From: Mesorhabditis belari
Taxonomy: Eukaryota; Nematoda; Chromadorea; Rhabditida; Rhabditidae
Reading direction: 5' to 3'
DNA: 64,000 nt
Assembly (NCBI GenBank): GCA_958450365.1
Contig: CAUEEP010000754.1
Location: 1,582,001 to 1,646,000, forward strand
Shown here piece by piece: positions 50,101 through 61,731 of the stretch. Position 1 is the stretch's first letter; the number at the start of each line of letters is the position of its first letter. The translations under genes and the position numbers were made by a program. The notes beneath the pieces were generated by a model, which had not been told where the DNA came from, did no database searches, and was given only the letters and a program-made list of their open reading frames with translations.

Positions 50101-51903
50101 ATGAAAAGCTTTACATGGTGGAAAGTTCTTGTTCAAGATTGTCAAATGCTCAAAAAGCTGACGAATCCTGTCTTAGATTTGTTATTATTTTCCTTTAAAT
50201 TTCACACAAACACACCTATCGCCTTTGAAAGCGCTCCGGTCTGTCGATTGAGATGAAATGAGAGGTCCAACGAATGCAGATGCAGGAAAATATCGTGCGC
50301 GATCTTTCTCGTCGCGTGTTGGGCAACTCGAGCGAATACCTGAACAAGAGATTACTTGATGAATCATTCTCTAGTATGAAATTGAATTAAAATGCACTAG
50401 GACTCACTGAGCTTAGCAAAAAGGCTTTAGCATGCCTTTGATTCTTTTGACTCAACTCACCGCATTTCTCAGCTCGTTCATCAATGCCGAGGTGGCGCGA
50501 GCAAGTCCATCTGCAAAAGAAAAATTACAAAAGCACTATTTGCAACTTTATCTGGCTATCAATAAACTTACAAGCAATGATCACGCACATTCCAACGGTC
50601 AAAACCGCATTTGCCGGGGTGTCGAAATGGAGACGAAGAAATTCGGGTGCTTTCTCATTGTAGATGTTAACGATGTCTTTGTAGAGGAAGGGCACAGCAA
50701 CGTTTGCTAACTAAAAAGCAGCAGATTGTGAATGTTACAGCTTTAATAATCAAAAAAAATTACATAAATCGATTGTGCTGACACTATTTTATTTAATGGG
50801 TTTACGAAATAGCTTCATTTCATTATATATGTATTTATATGAAATGAAGCGGTACCGATTTTAGCGTTCCAAAATGATTTAGGTATTTGAAGATCGAATC
50901 GGTACCGGTTAAGTTTGATTTCAACTAGGATGCCTGGTCATTCTTTGCGACTAACGAAGCTGTCCTTTAGTGAAAGTGAAACAGAAACTTTGAAAACAAG
51001 AAAGTTTTCAAAGATTCTGTTGTGTGAGCCAATGCCACGTCTGTAGTCATTAAACCGTTGCCTAATTGATCAAATATTCACAACACAACAAACCTTAGCC
51101 CCAATCAGCAACGCCATCGCCACGACGACTCGCTTCCTTATCGGATAATTTCCTTTGGGCCACACGAATCGGAGCAATCGCTTGACAACTTCCCATCCCG
51201 TGATACTGTATGCACTCTAAACAAATAAAATTAGACTTTTGCAAACAGCAAACAACAAGCGAACAACATTAGACTTAATCATCTTTTCTTACCTGAACCG
51301 GAATTTGTGAGCTGGCTCCAGGGTGGCAACGTCTGGAAAACGATTTGTAGACTCCTTTCTAAAAAATGTGATTACACCTTGCAAATGAACTATCTTTGAG
51401 CTTTTTATTTACTTTAAAGCTTAAAGCCTACTAGCTTTAAAGATGACTCCTAAAAATGACTACTACTAGCTTACTACTTTTAAAAAATGATAGCCAAAAA
51501 GCTACGCTTTTAAAATAGTTTCTTTTAAAAAAAATATAAATAAACTTACATTTTTATGCAGCAACGAGCTCACTTCTTTCCGGATTTGCGCTAGCTGGGA
51601 ATATGTACGTGTGGAGAGCTGAAAATTTGAAATTTGAACATTTGCAACAAAAAAACACCAGGCTTCTTAGCTTTTTTTACTTAAAGAACTTAAAAGCGCA
51701 CAAAAATCATACAATAATACAGCGAAAAAGCGGGTTTTTGATTGGCTTTTGAAAAAACAAGTGCTTAACCTATACCTTTTTTAAAAACAACCTTTTAAAC
51801 GTTCTTATTTATTGCTCTTAGAAATTTTCGTAATCTTCAAAAATACGACCTTAAACAGCGGCTTCACCGACGGTCCAGCTATCGCCGAGCGAATTGCAAA
51901 CAT
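47074..51903 (-). CDS. abtm-1: Mitochondrial ABC half-transporter, ABCB7/Atm1 type (698 or 703 aa)
   Basis: Inner-membrane exporter needed for cytosolic Fe-S protein maturation in this family. Exons: 51903-51850, 51618-51550, 51358-51293, 51216-51094, 50710-50572, 50510-50461, 50339-50216, 50085-50006, 49965-49868, 49641-49548, 49469-49395, 49354-49255, 49214-49140, 49070-48952, 48904-48777, 48678-48603, 48552-48436, 48345-48287, 48244-48160, 48094-47973, 47931-47856, 47764-47651, then either 47597-47544 or 47142-47074. A mitochondrial presequence-like start ([18 protein letters not shown]), membrane domain with NYETVKYFNNE, then the nucleotide-binding domain: Walker A GGSGSGKST (about 460-468), [30 protein letters not shown]. 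The two possible last exons both end in Cys-rich tails. An acceptor at 51979 may take a spliced leader. Confidence 0.96.
47544..47597 (-). CDS. abtm-1: abtm-1 terminal exon, proximal (tail A)
   Basis: Phase-0 acceptor ATTTAG; encodes [17 protein letters not shown] then TAA. It would be used if the transcript stops before the distal exon. No clear AATAAA was seen soon after it. Confidence 0.6.
   Translation of the reverse strand, partial: LVDHVNPHGQHKGCSRC
50812..50850. repeat. Small palindrome in abtm-1 intron 4
   Basis: GCTTCATTTCATTATATA is mirrored by TATATGAAATGAAGC, a short AT-centred hairpin. Confidence 0.6.
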
Positions 51904-52585
51904 TCCTCAACGATATCCTCGCCAATTCGTCAAAATCCTGAATTCTATTGGTTGAACAGGCCTCACGATGTAGTATAACCTGAAAATAACGAACGATTAG
52001 CTCAAATAGAATAGAAAACACCAGAAACAGCTGAAAAAACAACGCAATGCAATAAGCCAGCGAAAATTTCAAATATATAGTCAAATACATCCCAAGTTAA
52101 TCACCTTTTTATAGCAATATCTTCATAATTCAAGCTATTCAATTAATTCACTGAATATTTCATTTTTCCAGAAAAGGCTTATAAATTTAGAAATTTTACA
52201 AATTGATAGTGATGAACTCTAATAGAATGGTGAAACGGTCCTATTTTTGGCAAAATGCACAGATTTTAGGGGGAAATTGTAGTTCCGAGTAGTGTTTTCG
52301 GCCAAAATAGGCATAAGCAAGGGTAAACTCGTCAAAACAAAAGAAAATAAGTTACTGGACTCGAATCAGCACCGTTGAATTGATAAATAAACCAGCTAAC
52401 CTGTTGTATCATACCTAGTTTGCCAAATTTTTCAATCTTTCTTAACTTTTTGTCATCTGTGCGTTCCAGATTTTCGATTGCTTCTTAAATCTTTTCGTTT
52501 TCTTAATTCTACAACGAGTTTTTCTTTAGATAAACGAAATTTTGGTGGAAACGACGTAGAAAGACGAGAAATTTGGCAAAAAACG
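51904..52585. promoter_or_regulatory. Divergent promoter region between abtm-1 and taf-8
   Basis: Only 682 bp separate the two start codons on opposite strands. Acceptor-like sites for leader addition are at 51979 (minus) and 52530 (plus, TTTTCTTTAG), leaving about 550 bp for both promoters. No TATA box is convincing. Confidence 0.6.
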
Positions 52586-55500
52586 ATGCAACAGGAACAC
52601 CAGTAAGTGATTTAACAAGTTAAATAGCTAAAATGATTTACTTGCGGCTTTTTTTGCAACTTTTTTTTGTTTAGAAGCCCGTCAACCAGCTCAAGCAACA
52701 GCAACGAGGCGTCCGCTTATCGAAAAGTGTTGAGACAAGTGAGAGAATTTTGTTTATAGCTGAAATTTTAAGGTAAAGATCTTTAAATCTATCATATTTC
52801 AATATTTCTAGGCTACGGCAGCGATTCTGACGCAAAATGAATGCGGGAAAGCGACGGCACCGGCCCACGAGACGCTCACACAATTGATGGAAACTTGTTA
52901 GTGAAGGGGTTTTACGTGTTGAGGCTTTTTAATCTTATGTTGATAGTAAAACATTGAAGTCTAAGTCTAAACATTGAAAAGAAAGCATTAAGAGAATATT
53001 TTTAGACATTTTGGCGCTTAGCGAGGGCACAAAGCACGCTTATGAGGCCGCCACTCGAACAAAACCTTTCTACGGTGACGTGGTTGTAAGTTTTTAATGT
53101 TAATAAGTATTTCTAACAGTATTTATAATGCTAAATCCAATTTGAATGATTTTCTCCTTTTTTCAGGTATCATTGGCGAATTTGGGTGTCGAAGAGGCGT
53201 CTCTCAATCAATTTCTTTGCTCTCAACTCGGCACCGCGGAGCCTTTGGTGATACAAACGCGTTCGTTTTTTGAAAGCATTAAAAACCTATCAAATATCTA
53301 TGTACCATGCTCTGTAAAAAAGAAAATTTTAGCAAAAATCGAGCCACCTTCACGTTTTCAACAGTCATTGCAAGTGGGGAAAGCTCGTTCCCATCCACCG
53401 TACATCGCCGACGGAATGCCGTCATTCCCCGATCCACACACATACATCAGGACAGAGGTATGGTACCTAGGCACTTCAGAGACTAAGCTTGGACCTGATT
53501 TATGGTTTTAGGGCCTCGTTATAACATTCTTATTGAACAAGATGAGCAGAGGATCCAAGAGGATCCATGTAGTCTACACATGAAATGGCCTATTTTGGGT
53601 TTTAGTTTAGAAATAACTCTGGTGGTTCACCATTACCAAAAGTAGAACCAAAAGCAGATCCTGATCTTCTTAGTAAGCTTACAAAAATTACATGGCTTCT
53701 GGCCTGGTCTTGGCATGATCCTAGGGGACTCAATTAGAACATTTATGTTTGACATGGCATAAGTGTCAAGTCAATACTTGCAGTACTAGTAATACCTGTA
53801 CTTGAGCTCTATACTAGTATTACTAGTACTTGTACTAGTAATACTTGTACTAGTACTTGCCTTCTAATACTTCTAATATTAGTGATACTAGTTTGCAATA
53901 TTCGATTCTTGCGTAGTTTCCGGATATTTTGGAAAAATCCGGGTACTGAACGGGTCGTCACGCTTTGAAGACCTATAACTTTGTCCAGAGATAATATTTT
54001 TGTTAACTTTTTATATCATTGTACAGAGGACATTTCAGGCTTTCAAATGATACCAAATAGAGCTTGATTGAATAATCCAGTCCAAGTAAATCAAAGCCAA
54101 CTCTGAGGAAATGAGGCCTATCCAACTCGAGTGTCGTGCCGCCTTGTTTGCATGGGAATGAAAAATCCAGTCAAGCTCTATTTAGCATCATTTGAAAGTC
54201 TGAAATGTCCTCTGTGCAATGATATAAAAAGTTAACAAAAATATTATCTCTGGACAAAGTTAGGTCTTCAAAGCGTGACGAACCGTTCAAAATTCTTTCA
54301 AAATACCCGGGAACTACGCAAAAGAGCCCAATATTCTTCTAACTTTAGATTAGCGGTGATCCGGAGATCAGTTACGACAAGGTGCGAGAATATGCATCCG
54401 AAGTGGATCGAGAGTCCAGAAAGTGAGGCTTTTAAGGAGAAAAAAATGAAATTTATAAATCGTTTGATCACTTGATAGTTTTCTGATGGTTTAACTCTTT
54501 TTCTTTCAGAAACCTCATCGATTTGATGCAACGCCGTTTCCCGACACTTTGCCTCTTTGAGAAATTTCATGAAAATGTCAAAGAACAAGCACAGCAGTTG
54601 GTGGGTTTAAAGTTTAGCTAATAGATCGAAATAGCTGAGTTTTTTTTTATTGTAGAACTACTTTAGCTGGATGATCAGCGAAGAAACGAGGCAACGATGG
54701 CAGAGATGAGGCGACAAGCCGCGAAAAAGGCCCGTGTTGAGAAGTGGGGTTTAGTTTTTTAAAAAAATAAGCTAGCTAAGCTAATGTTGGCTTTAAAAGC
54801 AACGATTTTTCCTTCCAGAGAACTGAAAGAGGTGAAAAACGCCTACTCGGCCGAGTTGAGCGATGAGATTCTGGAGGATCCGATGGATTTGGGCGAAAGG
54901 AATGAAGATATGGTGGGTTTTGTTGAAAATTAAGTGCCATTATGATGAAGATGCACTGGATAAAGCTTGAAAATTCACTTTAATGTATTATTTTCCTTTT
55001 TAGCCCCAATCATCACTCCGGTTTGGCTCGATTGAGGAATCGCTGAAGAAATATGAGCGCCGAGAGACCGTCAAGAATCTGGTGGCCAAGAAATTGCCGC
55101 CCTATTGCTTTAGTGAGTTTTATTGTTGCTCTTGAACATTGGCCAGGTATTGAACTATTCTAGTCAATGCCAAAGTGTTGATTAGAATAGTCTATGCTTT
55201 GGCATTGTCGACTTGATACTGGTTGTCTGGTACCTGGCTGTAACTTTGAATCTAGCTTACATTTGTTTCAATTTTCTTTCAGTTCTCGAACCGCAAACCG
55301 AATTCCGACCGTATCTCTCGTGTTTGGCGACCGAAGATGGAAATGATGAGGGAATGAATGGAGAAATGACATCAAGCACATCGACAACATCGATGATGAT
55401 GAGGAAACAGAAAGACGATGACGGGAATACGGTTGGTGTTAGTTGATAGCGTAGCTATTTTAAATCACAATACCACTAAGTAGGGCTTGTACCAGAGATC

Positions 55501-55805
55501 TGGCCTTTCTACAGACAGCCCAGGTTCTTGGGCTCCTCAGAAGCCAGATCTAGGCCTGATTCCTGGCCCGGCTTAGGGTCTATTCATCCAGTACTAGACC
55601 TGTAGTAGCATTTAAAGCCAGTATCGAAGCTAGCTTTGCTATTCTGGGTCAGTCAGCTGACTTTAAAATTAAAATATTTTAAAAAATCGAAATGTAAAAC
55701 TTAGGAGTCCCCCAATAATCTTTTTTCCCATTTGAGATTGTCGACAATTCCTATCTTCGCCCACCTCGAATCCCTTCACGAGATGACAGTCAAATAGAGG
55801 AATAA
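52586..55805 (+). CDS. taf-8: TFIID subunit TAF8 (399 aa model)
   Basis: Histone-fold subunit of the general transcription factor TFIID, partner of TAF10. Exons: 52586-52602, 52675-52738, 52812-52896, 53006-53085, 53167-53457, 54349-54422, 54510-54600, 54667-54743, 54819-54912, 55004-55112, 55283-55431, 55737-55805, in phase. Histone fold about 20-100 (YRKVLRQATAAILTQ, HETLTQLMETCY, GDVVVSLANLGV). The family hallmark MPSFPDPHTYIRTE ends at 179. A charged, coiled-coil-like stretch follows (QRRNEATMAEMRRQAAKKAR). The last exon (VDNSYLRPPRIPS) uses a TTTGAG acceptor, so it is less sure; reading through the 55431 donor instead gives a stop at 55444-55446. AATAAA (55801-55806) overlaps the TAA. 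The intron after exon 5 holds a fold-back element. Confidence 0.92.
53925..54305. mobile_element. Fold-back element in taf-8 intron 5
   Basis: Arms of about 165 bp: CGTCACGCTTTGAAGACCTA, TGTCCAGAGATAATATTTTT, GTTAACTTTTTATATCATTG and GAGGACATTTCAG are mirrored at 54170-54300. A short centre lies near 54115. CCGGGTA/TACCCGG at the outer ends. No coding capacity. Confidence 0.9.
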
Positions 55806-55806
55806 A
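55801..55806 (+). terminator. taf-8: Poly(A) signal AATAAA overlapping the taf-8 stop
   Basis: AATAAA begins in the last sense codon (GAA) and includes the TAA stop of the terminal exon model. Confidence 0.55.
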
Positions 55807-57403
55807 ATTATTTATTACGTCAGCCTATTTTCACGGGTATTTTAAAATTTTAATCTATTGTCGTTTTTGCAGGTAATGTGGATAAATGAAATTTTTTGGA
55901 ACAAATTTTTTATTTAGCATTAACAACAAAGCATTCATTGAAAGAACAGCAGAATAGAAGAACAATTCAAAATTGAAGCTTTGTTTGTAGGCTGCCAGCA
56001 GAGTTGAATGCTGAAAGGATTGGAAAGACAAGTTGTTGACAAGATTTGTCCGTCCATCTCTATCTTCTAAATCTTCCAGGCTGACTCTCCCATGGGACAC
56101 AGTCATTTAGAAGAGAAAAGATTTCTTGGTAAAGGAATGGATAGAGTTGATGACAAAAGTGATGGTTTAGTTTTGATTTCGTTTTAGAGAGAGAATAATT
56201 ATTTTATTGATTAAAAGGGGACCTTTCTACCATAATCCTTTGAAAAGTAGGCTAAGTTTAGGGTTAACTAGAAGATGGAATAGTTTGATAGGATTCTGGA
56301 GTGGAAAATCGATTTTGGTCCGCAAAAATTGAGCAATTCTTATGGAAAATTCAATTGAATATGTTGAACTTGTAGAAATTCGAGTAATCTAGCTTCTGTC
56401 TGAAATTTCTTGAATCAGCTGTTCTGTTCTGTCTAAAAGTTGGGCACACTGGGGCCCAAACTAAAAGCTTTGCTTTAAGGGGAAGAGATTTGGGAAACGG
56501 GAAGGAGATGGGAATGGAATGAGTGAGTGCCAAGGGAAGGCTGGGGGCTGACTATGAGGGGGGTTAGACCCCTTGAGGAGTCCCAATCCCCCTCTTCTGT
56601 CTCATCTCCTCTCCTCCTCCTCTCTGCTAACTGCTCCCCATAGAAATGAGCTCTCTATGGGATGTTAGTTGTTCATTTTTTTTCGTTTTCTTGAAACCTT
56701 TTGATTGAAGTGTTCTTCTATACATTATTCAACTTGCTAGTCTTTTTGCTTCTTGAAACTTGAAACCAAACTCTTCGGCTTAGCCATTCGCTGAGAACCT
56801 GGACCTGCTTAAAGAAAACTTTACAGTTTTTGTCTATTTTGGAATGCACGCCAGCTAAATATTGAGATTCTTTGATTGTAAGGAAGATTGGGGTTTTAGT
56901 AGGATTAGATTAGTTGATCTCGACGAAATCTCTCCAATTTCCAAAGAATAACTAGCTTTTTACGTTTTTTTTGATTAAACTGGATGTCAATTTAGACTTT
57001 TCCAGGGACAAACCTTTGATTTAGAAGTTTTTCGGGATTGTTGTGCTTTTTGGACGTGGTTGTGGTCTAGCAGTTGCGTTTCTCCTTCTCCCCTCACCCC
57101 AAACTCCGTTTGTCGATCATCCTCCTTTCTTCCTTTTCCCCATCTTCTGCCCTTCTTTCATAGATTTCGTATCGCTTTCCTTTTCCTGGCTTTCCCTTCG
57201 CTTTCCCTCCGCTTTTCTTCTCGTTTTCTCCTCGTTTTCTCCTCGTTTTCTTCGACCTTCATTCTCATATTTCATAGCTGGCCAGTTTTGGTCCAGAAGA
57301 ACGCCGATTTTGCAGTAAAACTTTTTATTTCCAACTTTCCTGGAATGCATACAGAATTTGGGTTTTTGTTTTTTCGATCTTTATGCTAAATTCTTGCTTT
57401 CAG
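55806..57403. other. Intergenic region; GC-rich block at 56515-56660
   Basis: No supported gene. The GC/CT-rich block at 56515-56660 stands out from the AT-rich surroundings and resembles the GC-rich island upstream of the synaptotagmin gene, so it may be the promoter of the gene starting at 57442. CT-rich tracts continue at 57060-57250. Confidence 0.4.
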
Positions 57404-57441
57404 ATTTTTCCCGAATCAAAATGGTCGACTAAAAGTCATCA

Positions 57442-57547
57442 ATGGATCGACAAATCTCCGAATTTTTCACCAAATCTTTGCTCAATATTTTTTTGCTTCT
57501 ATTTATTCTCTTTTCACGAGGATCTCAGGGATTGGAGACGCTTTTTC
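57442..57547 (+). CDS. Putative first exon of a secreted or membrane protein
   Basis: MDRQISEFF then a hydrophobic core (LLNIFLLLFILF) and SRGSQG reads as a signal peptide of about 30 residues, ending at a consensus donor C|GTAAGT in phase 1. A GCTTTCAG acceptor 38 bases upstream (mRNA from 57404) fits leader trans-splicing. A four-codon upstream ORF (57421-57432, MVD) precedes it. I cannot find the next exon with confidence; the gene may continue through the 58-60 kb repeats. The family is unknown. Confidence 0.45.
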
Positions 57548-58440
57548 GTAAGTTTTTTTTGTTGAAGATATTTGAAGATATTGAAGACATTTTGAACAAG
57601 AATAGAAGAATATTTTGTTCTTTTTGAGCTTCCTGGAGAGCATTGAGCAAAACTGTTAGGTTAGAATTGGAGCTTTTTTTAAAATGGTGAGCTGTGAGCT
57701 TCTTTTTGGAAGGCACTAAGCAAATCGGTCATCCTAAATGATTCACTTCTCAAAGGGAATGTCGTTAGACGTTCCGCTTTTTGTATCATTTCAATTTCGT
57801 CCCAATTTTATCCCAATTTTATCCCGATTTCGTCTCTTTTTCCCTTGTTTTACGGAACAAACTTGCTCAGACATGTCAAAAATTCAGCAAGTTTCCCATT
57901 TGACTTTTTGAACAATGTTAACCTTTCTTACAGCATATTTAAGTAAAAATTATTAGAAAACTATTAAAAAACTTTTCTTTTTAACGATCTTTTTCCTTTT
58001 ATATCGAAATTTTGAAAAGAAAATCTAGAAAAAAGGCGAAAAAAAAAGGGTTAGCTGAGGGTCATTATGCTAATCCCCTTTCCCCTTCGCATTTCTGGAA
58101 GTCACGCAAGCGGAAAAGCACGACTAAAGCAAGATGGACACCATTTTTCTTCAAAATTCTTCAAAAGCCCTCACTAAAACCCCCCGTTTCGTGTTCTTCT
58201 TTACTGTTTCATTTGATTCAAATCTTTGTTTCCTTGCCTTTTTTTTGTTCCTTTAACAAATTTTGGTATCTCTAATTTATGCTAAATCTTCAAGAGTATT
58301 CAAGTGCTGCTCAAGAAGTTGAGTGTTGAGTGTTTGAAATTTATCCTAACCACAAAGAAAGACGGCGCCAGTTGGATTCAAAGCTGTTTCCTAAAGCTTT
58401 AGTCTAGTTTTTTTTATTTAAAGCCAGTTAATTCAAATTA
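57548..58440. other. Likely intron or intergenic sequence
   Basis: No further exon identified. A basic frame at 58012-58275 has no recognisable motif. Confidence 0.3.
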
Positions 58441-58886
58441 AATTCATCCAAATCTAAAGCCAAATCCAAAGCTAAAGCCAAAGCCAAAGCCAAAGCCACA
58501 GCCACAGCCAAATCCAAATCCAAATCCAAATCTAAAGCCAAAGCCAAAGCCAAAGCCAAATCCAAATCCAAAGCCAAATCCAAATCTAAAGCCAAATCCA
58601 AATCTAAAGCCACAGCCAAAGCCAAAGCCAAAGCCACAGCAAAGCCAAAGCCACAGCCAAAGCCAAAGCCACAGCCAAAGCCAAAGCCACAGCCAAAGCC
58701 AAAAGCCAAAGCCAAGCCAAAGCCAAAGCCACAGCCAAAGCCAAAGCCACAGCCAAAGCCAAAGCCACGCCACAGCCAATCCAAATCCAAATCCAAATCC
58801 AAATCTAACCAAATCTAAAGCCAAAGCCAAATCCAAATCCAAATCCAAAGCCAAATCCAAATCCAAATCCAAATCCAAAGCCAAAG
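58441..58886. repeat. Hexanucleotide array AAAGCC / AAATCC / ACAGCC
   Basis: About 74 six-base units in blocks, with occasional one-base indels that switch the minus-strand artefact frames (FGFGCG / LALALD). Confidence 0.95.
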
Positions 58887-58999
58887 GTTAGATTAACCTC
58901 CTGGCTTAGGCTCAGGCTTAATAAACAGAAAAGAACACGAAACGGGGGTTTGAGTGAGGGCTTTGAAGAAAAATGGTGTCTATCTGGCATTTAAAAACG

Positions 59000-59140
59000 T
59001 CCATAGTTTTCCCATGGACTTTTCCTCGGAAAGTTCCTCAGAAAGTTCCTCAGAAAGTTTCTCAGAAGGTTCCTCGGAAAGTTTTAGCGAAAACTTCCTA
59101 GAAGAAAATCAAGATCCGCGGGAGAACTATGGACGTTTTA
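59000..59140. repeat. Short inverted repeat around TTCCTCAGAAAG units
   Basis: ACGTCCATAGTTTTCCC near 59000 is mirrored by GGGAGAACTATGGACGT near 59120. Between them are several GGAAAGTTCCTCA units. The frame across it (SSESSSES) is repeat-derived. Confidence 0.6.
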
Positions 59141-59205
59141 TCGGAAAGATCAAAGTTGCCGCCGTAAAGATCAGAGACGCCGCTGAAACTTTTAGCGTAG
59201 CATAC

Positions 59206-59374
59206 GAGCGTAGCATACGAGCGTAGCATACGAGCGTAGCATACGAGCGTAGCATACGAGCGTAGCATACGAGCGTAGCATACGAGCGTAGCATACGAGC
59301 GTAGCATACGAGCGTAGCATACGAGCGTAGCATACGAGCGTAGCATACGAGCGTAGCATACGTAGCATACGAGC
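59206..59374. repeat. 13-bp tandem repeat AGCATACGAGCGT
   Basis: About 12.5 perfect units, followed by a shortened one. Confidence 0.95.
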
Positions 59375-59534
59375 TCTTGTCTATCCCAGGGCAAAGCTTT
59401 ACCAGCGTAATTTGCTGATCACGGCATGGATGACCCTATCTAGTCCAACGATCGACCCTATCTAGTCCTAGACAGGACCGTGGTCTGTACAAAGTGACCA
59501 AAACGAAGGGAGGTGAAAGAGGCCAAAAAGGAAA

Positions 59535-59678
59535 ATCCCCCCCAATTTTCCCCCCCCTATGGGGGGGCCAAAAAAAAAAGAAAAAAAAAAAAATAAAAAT
59601 AAAAAAAAAAAAAAAAAAAAATTAAATTAAATAGGGGGGAAAAAAAAAAAGGATAAAAAAATTTTTTTAAATTTAATA

Positions 59679-59734
<56 letters not shown>

Positions 59735-59995
59735 GGGGGGGGGGGAAAAAGAAAAAAAAAAAAAAAAAAATAATTAAAAATTTTTATTTTTTTTTTTTTT
59801 AAATTTATTAAAATTAAATATTTTTTTTTTTTTTTTTTTTAAATTTTTTTTTTATTTTTTTTAAAAAAATTTTTTTTGGGGGGTGGGGGAGGGGGGGGGA
59901 AAAAGAAAAAAAAAAGGAAAAAAAAAAAAAAATTAAAATTTTTTTTTTAATTAAATTTTTTTTTTTAAAATAAAAAAAAAAAATATTAAATTTAA

Positions 59996-60066
<71 letters not shown>

Positions 60067-60195
60067 AAAAAAGGGTTTAAATGTAGAGTAAAAAAAAATT
60101 TTTGTGGTTTTTGATGGGGGGGTTTAAAAAAATGTGGGAAAAAAAGTGAGGGGAAAGGATGGAGGGGGAAGTTTTGGGGTTTAATTTTTTGTTTT
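59535..60195. other. Homopolymer-dominated stretch, probable sequencing or assembly artefact
   Basis: Runs of A, T, G or C of 8-60 bases make up nearly all of 660 bp, unlike anything else in the window. Ordinary sequence resumes at about 60200 in the middle of a transposase-like relic. This is the look of a failed consensus or gap fill, not biology. Confidence 0.75.
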
Positions 60196-60199
60196 TTTT

Positions 60200-60440
60200 T
60201 TTTCCAAATAAGCATCATTGAGTTCATTCGAGGCTTTTAGAAGACTTTTCTTCAAATTTACAACAGTTTTATGCGCTTTTGAGACAGGCTTTTGCCTCAA
60301 GGATCGACCAAACACAATAAGCTATCAGATTGAGATCTGGATAGTCGTTTAGAAAGAGATGAAATTGGAAAGTTTGACTTTGCAAAAATTTTGGACTTTT
60401 TTTGGCTTTATAGACCGGAATTTCGTCTTGTTGGAATGTT
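60200..60440 (-). pseudogene. Degenerate Tc1/mariner-superfamily transposase fragment
   Basis: The minus strand reads FQQDEIPVYKAKK...FLNDYPDLNLIAYCVWS followed by ILEAKACLKSA. The pattern is QQDxAPxHKAK ... SPDLNPxDYxVWSxLExKA, seen in DDxD transposases. It has stops after KSA. Its 5' side (downstream in plus coordinates) is not identifiable and its 3' side runs into the homopolymer stretch. Confidence 0.65.
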
Positions 60441-60574
60441 TAAATTTGATTCTTGAAATCCTTTTTTTTATCTAGTGCAAGAAGTTTTAGCTTTAAGGAG
60501 ATCAAGATAGTTAATAATAATAGATAATAAGCCATTGCATAATTATCGGCCCTGTAGATTGAAGCTAAAGCAGT

Positions 60575-60955
60575 TTACTGGTTAATAGACTGGGTTCTTT
60601 ATGGTTTAAAAGATAATAGACTGGGTTCTTTATGGTTAAAAGATAATAGACTGTATTCCTTATGGTTAAAAAGGTTAATAGACTGTGTTTCTTATGGTTA
60701 AAAAGTTAATAGACTGTGTTCCTTATGGTTAAAAGATAATAGACTGTGTTTCTTATGGTTAAAAGGTTAATAGACTGTGTTTCTTATGGTTAAAAAGATA
60801 ATAGACTGTGTTCCTTATGGTTAAAAAGTTAATAGACTGTGTTTCTTATGGTTAAAAGGTTAATAGACTGTGTTTCTTATGGTTAAAAGATAATAGACTG
60901 TGTTCCTTATGGTTTAAAAAGTTAATAGACTGTGTTCCTTATGGTTAAACTAATT
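60575..60955. repeat. About 30-bp minisatellite ATAGACTGTGTTCCTTATGG
   Basis: Twelve to thirteen units of TTAATAGACTGTGTTCCTTA followed by TGGTTAAAA, with small length variants (AAAGATAA / AAAGTTAA). Confidence 0.95.
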
Positions 60956-61386
60956 AATCAGTTAAATTTGTTCGTTTAATCTTTAACCGGTTAACGTGTC
61001 GGTTAAACGTCGGTTAATGCGTTTTCTAAAACGCGCGCTTTTTTTTTTGTCGCAAACAAAACGACGAAAATTGTCATTTTCCCAAAAAAGCACTTTTTTG
61101 AAAAAGTTTTTGGTTCTATTTGTAAATCTTTAACAAGTTTTTACTATTTTCTAATCGGTCTATTATTTTTTTTCTTTTGAGCGTTTCTGTTTCTGCTTCT
61201 GTTAAAAAAAACCCGAATGTTCTCTCTACTTTTAGCAATTATTCAAGTAAAGCTACTTTTAGATGATAAGCAATTATACTAGTCGAACTAGTAGGGAAGA
61301 ATTTTGCTTGGGTACCCTTTGAATCTTTGAATGAAGTAAAAGCTGTAATCATAGCTCCCTTATAGGAGCGGCTCGTAGCCTAAGTT

Positions 61387-61707
61387 TACACTCAACCGCT
61401 CATATCTCGGCGCCAAGACATTTGTTTTAGCGCGCTTGGGTATCAAATTAAAGTAGAGAGAATGGGTGTTATTTTAAGATATAACAAATATTTTTAGCAT
61501 TAACCAGTGCTTAGAAAAAACTGATTGAAAAGTGGCAAAAAAGCCGATTTTTCATCATTTTTCAATCAGTTTTTTCTAAGCACTGGTTAATGCTAAAAAT
61601 ATGTGTTATATCTTAAAATAACACCCATCCTCTCTACTTTAATTGGATACCTAAGCGCGCAAAAACAAATTTCTTGGCGCCGAGATATGAGCGATTCTTT
61701 GAGTGTA
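61387..61707. mobile_element. Fold-back element, 321 bp, highly conserved arms
   Basis: TACACTCAA..CGCTCATATCTCGGCGCC is mirrored at 61675-61707. The arms continue almost perfectly (AACACCCAT, AGATATAACA, TTAACCAGTGCTTAGAAAAA) to a 25-base centre near 61545. The few mismatches imply a recent or gene-converted element. No coding capacity. Confidence 0.93.
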
Positions 61708-61731
61708 GATTTACCGTATTTACTCGAATAA

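Noticed and set aside
55855..56106. 83-codon minus frame
   Set aside because: No motif, AT-r­ich flank of taf-8, and no splice or promoter context.
58428..58990. Gly-Phe / Leu-Ala / Asp-Leu repeat proteins on the minus strand
   Set aside because: Products of the AAAGCC/AAATCC hexanucleotide array.
59814..60227. 137-codon Phe/Lys-rich minus frame
   Set aside because: It runs through the homopolymer block judged to be an assembly artefact.
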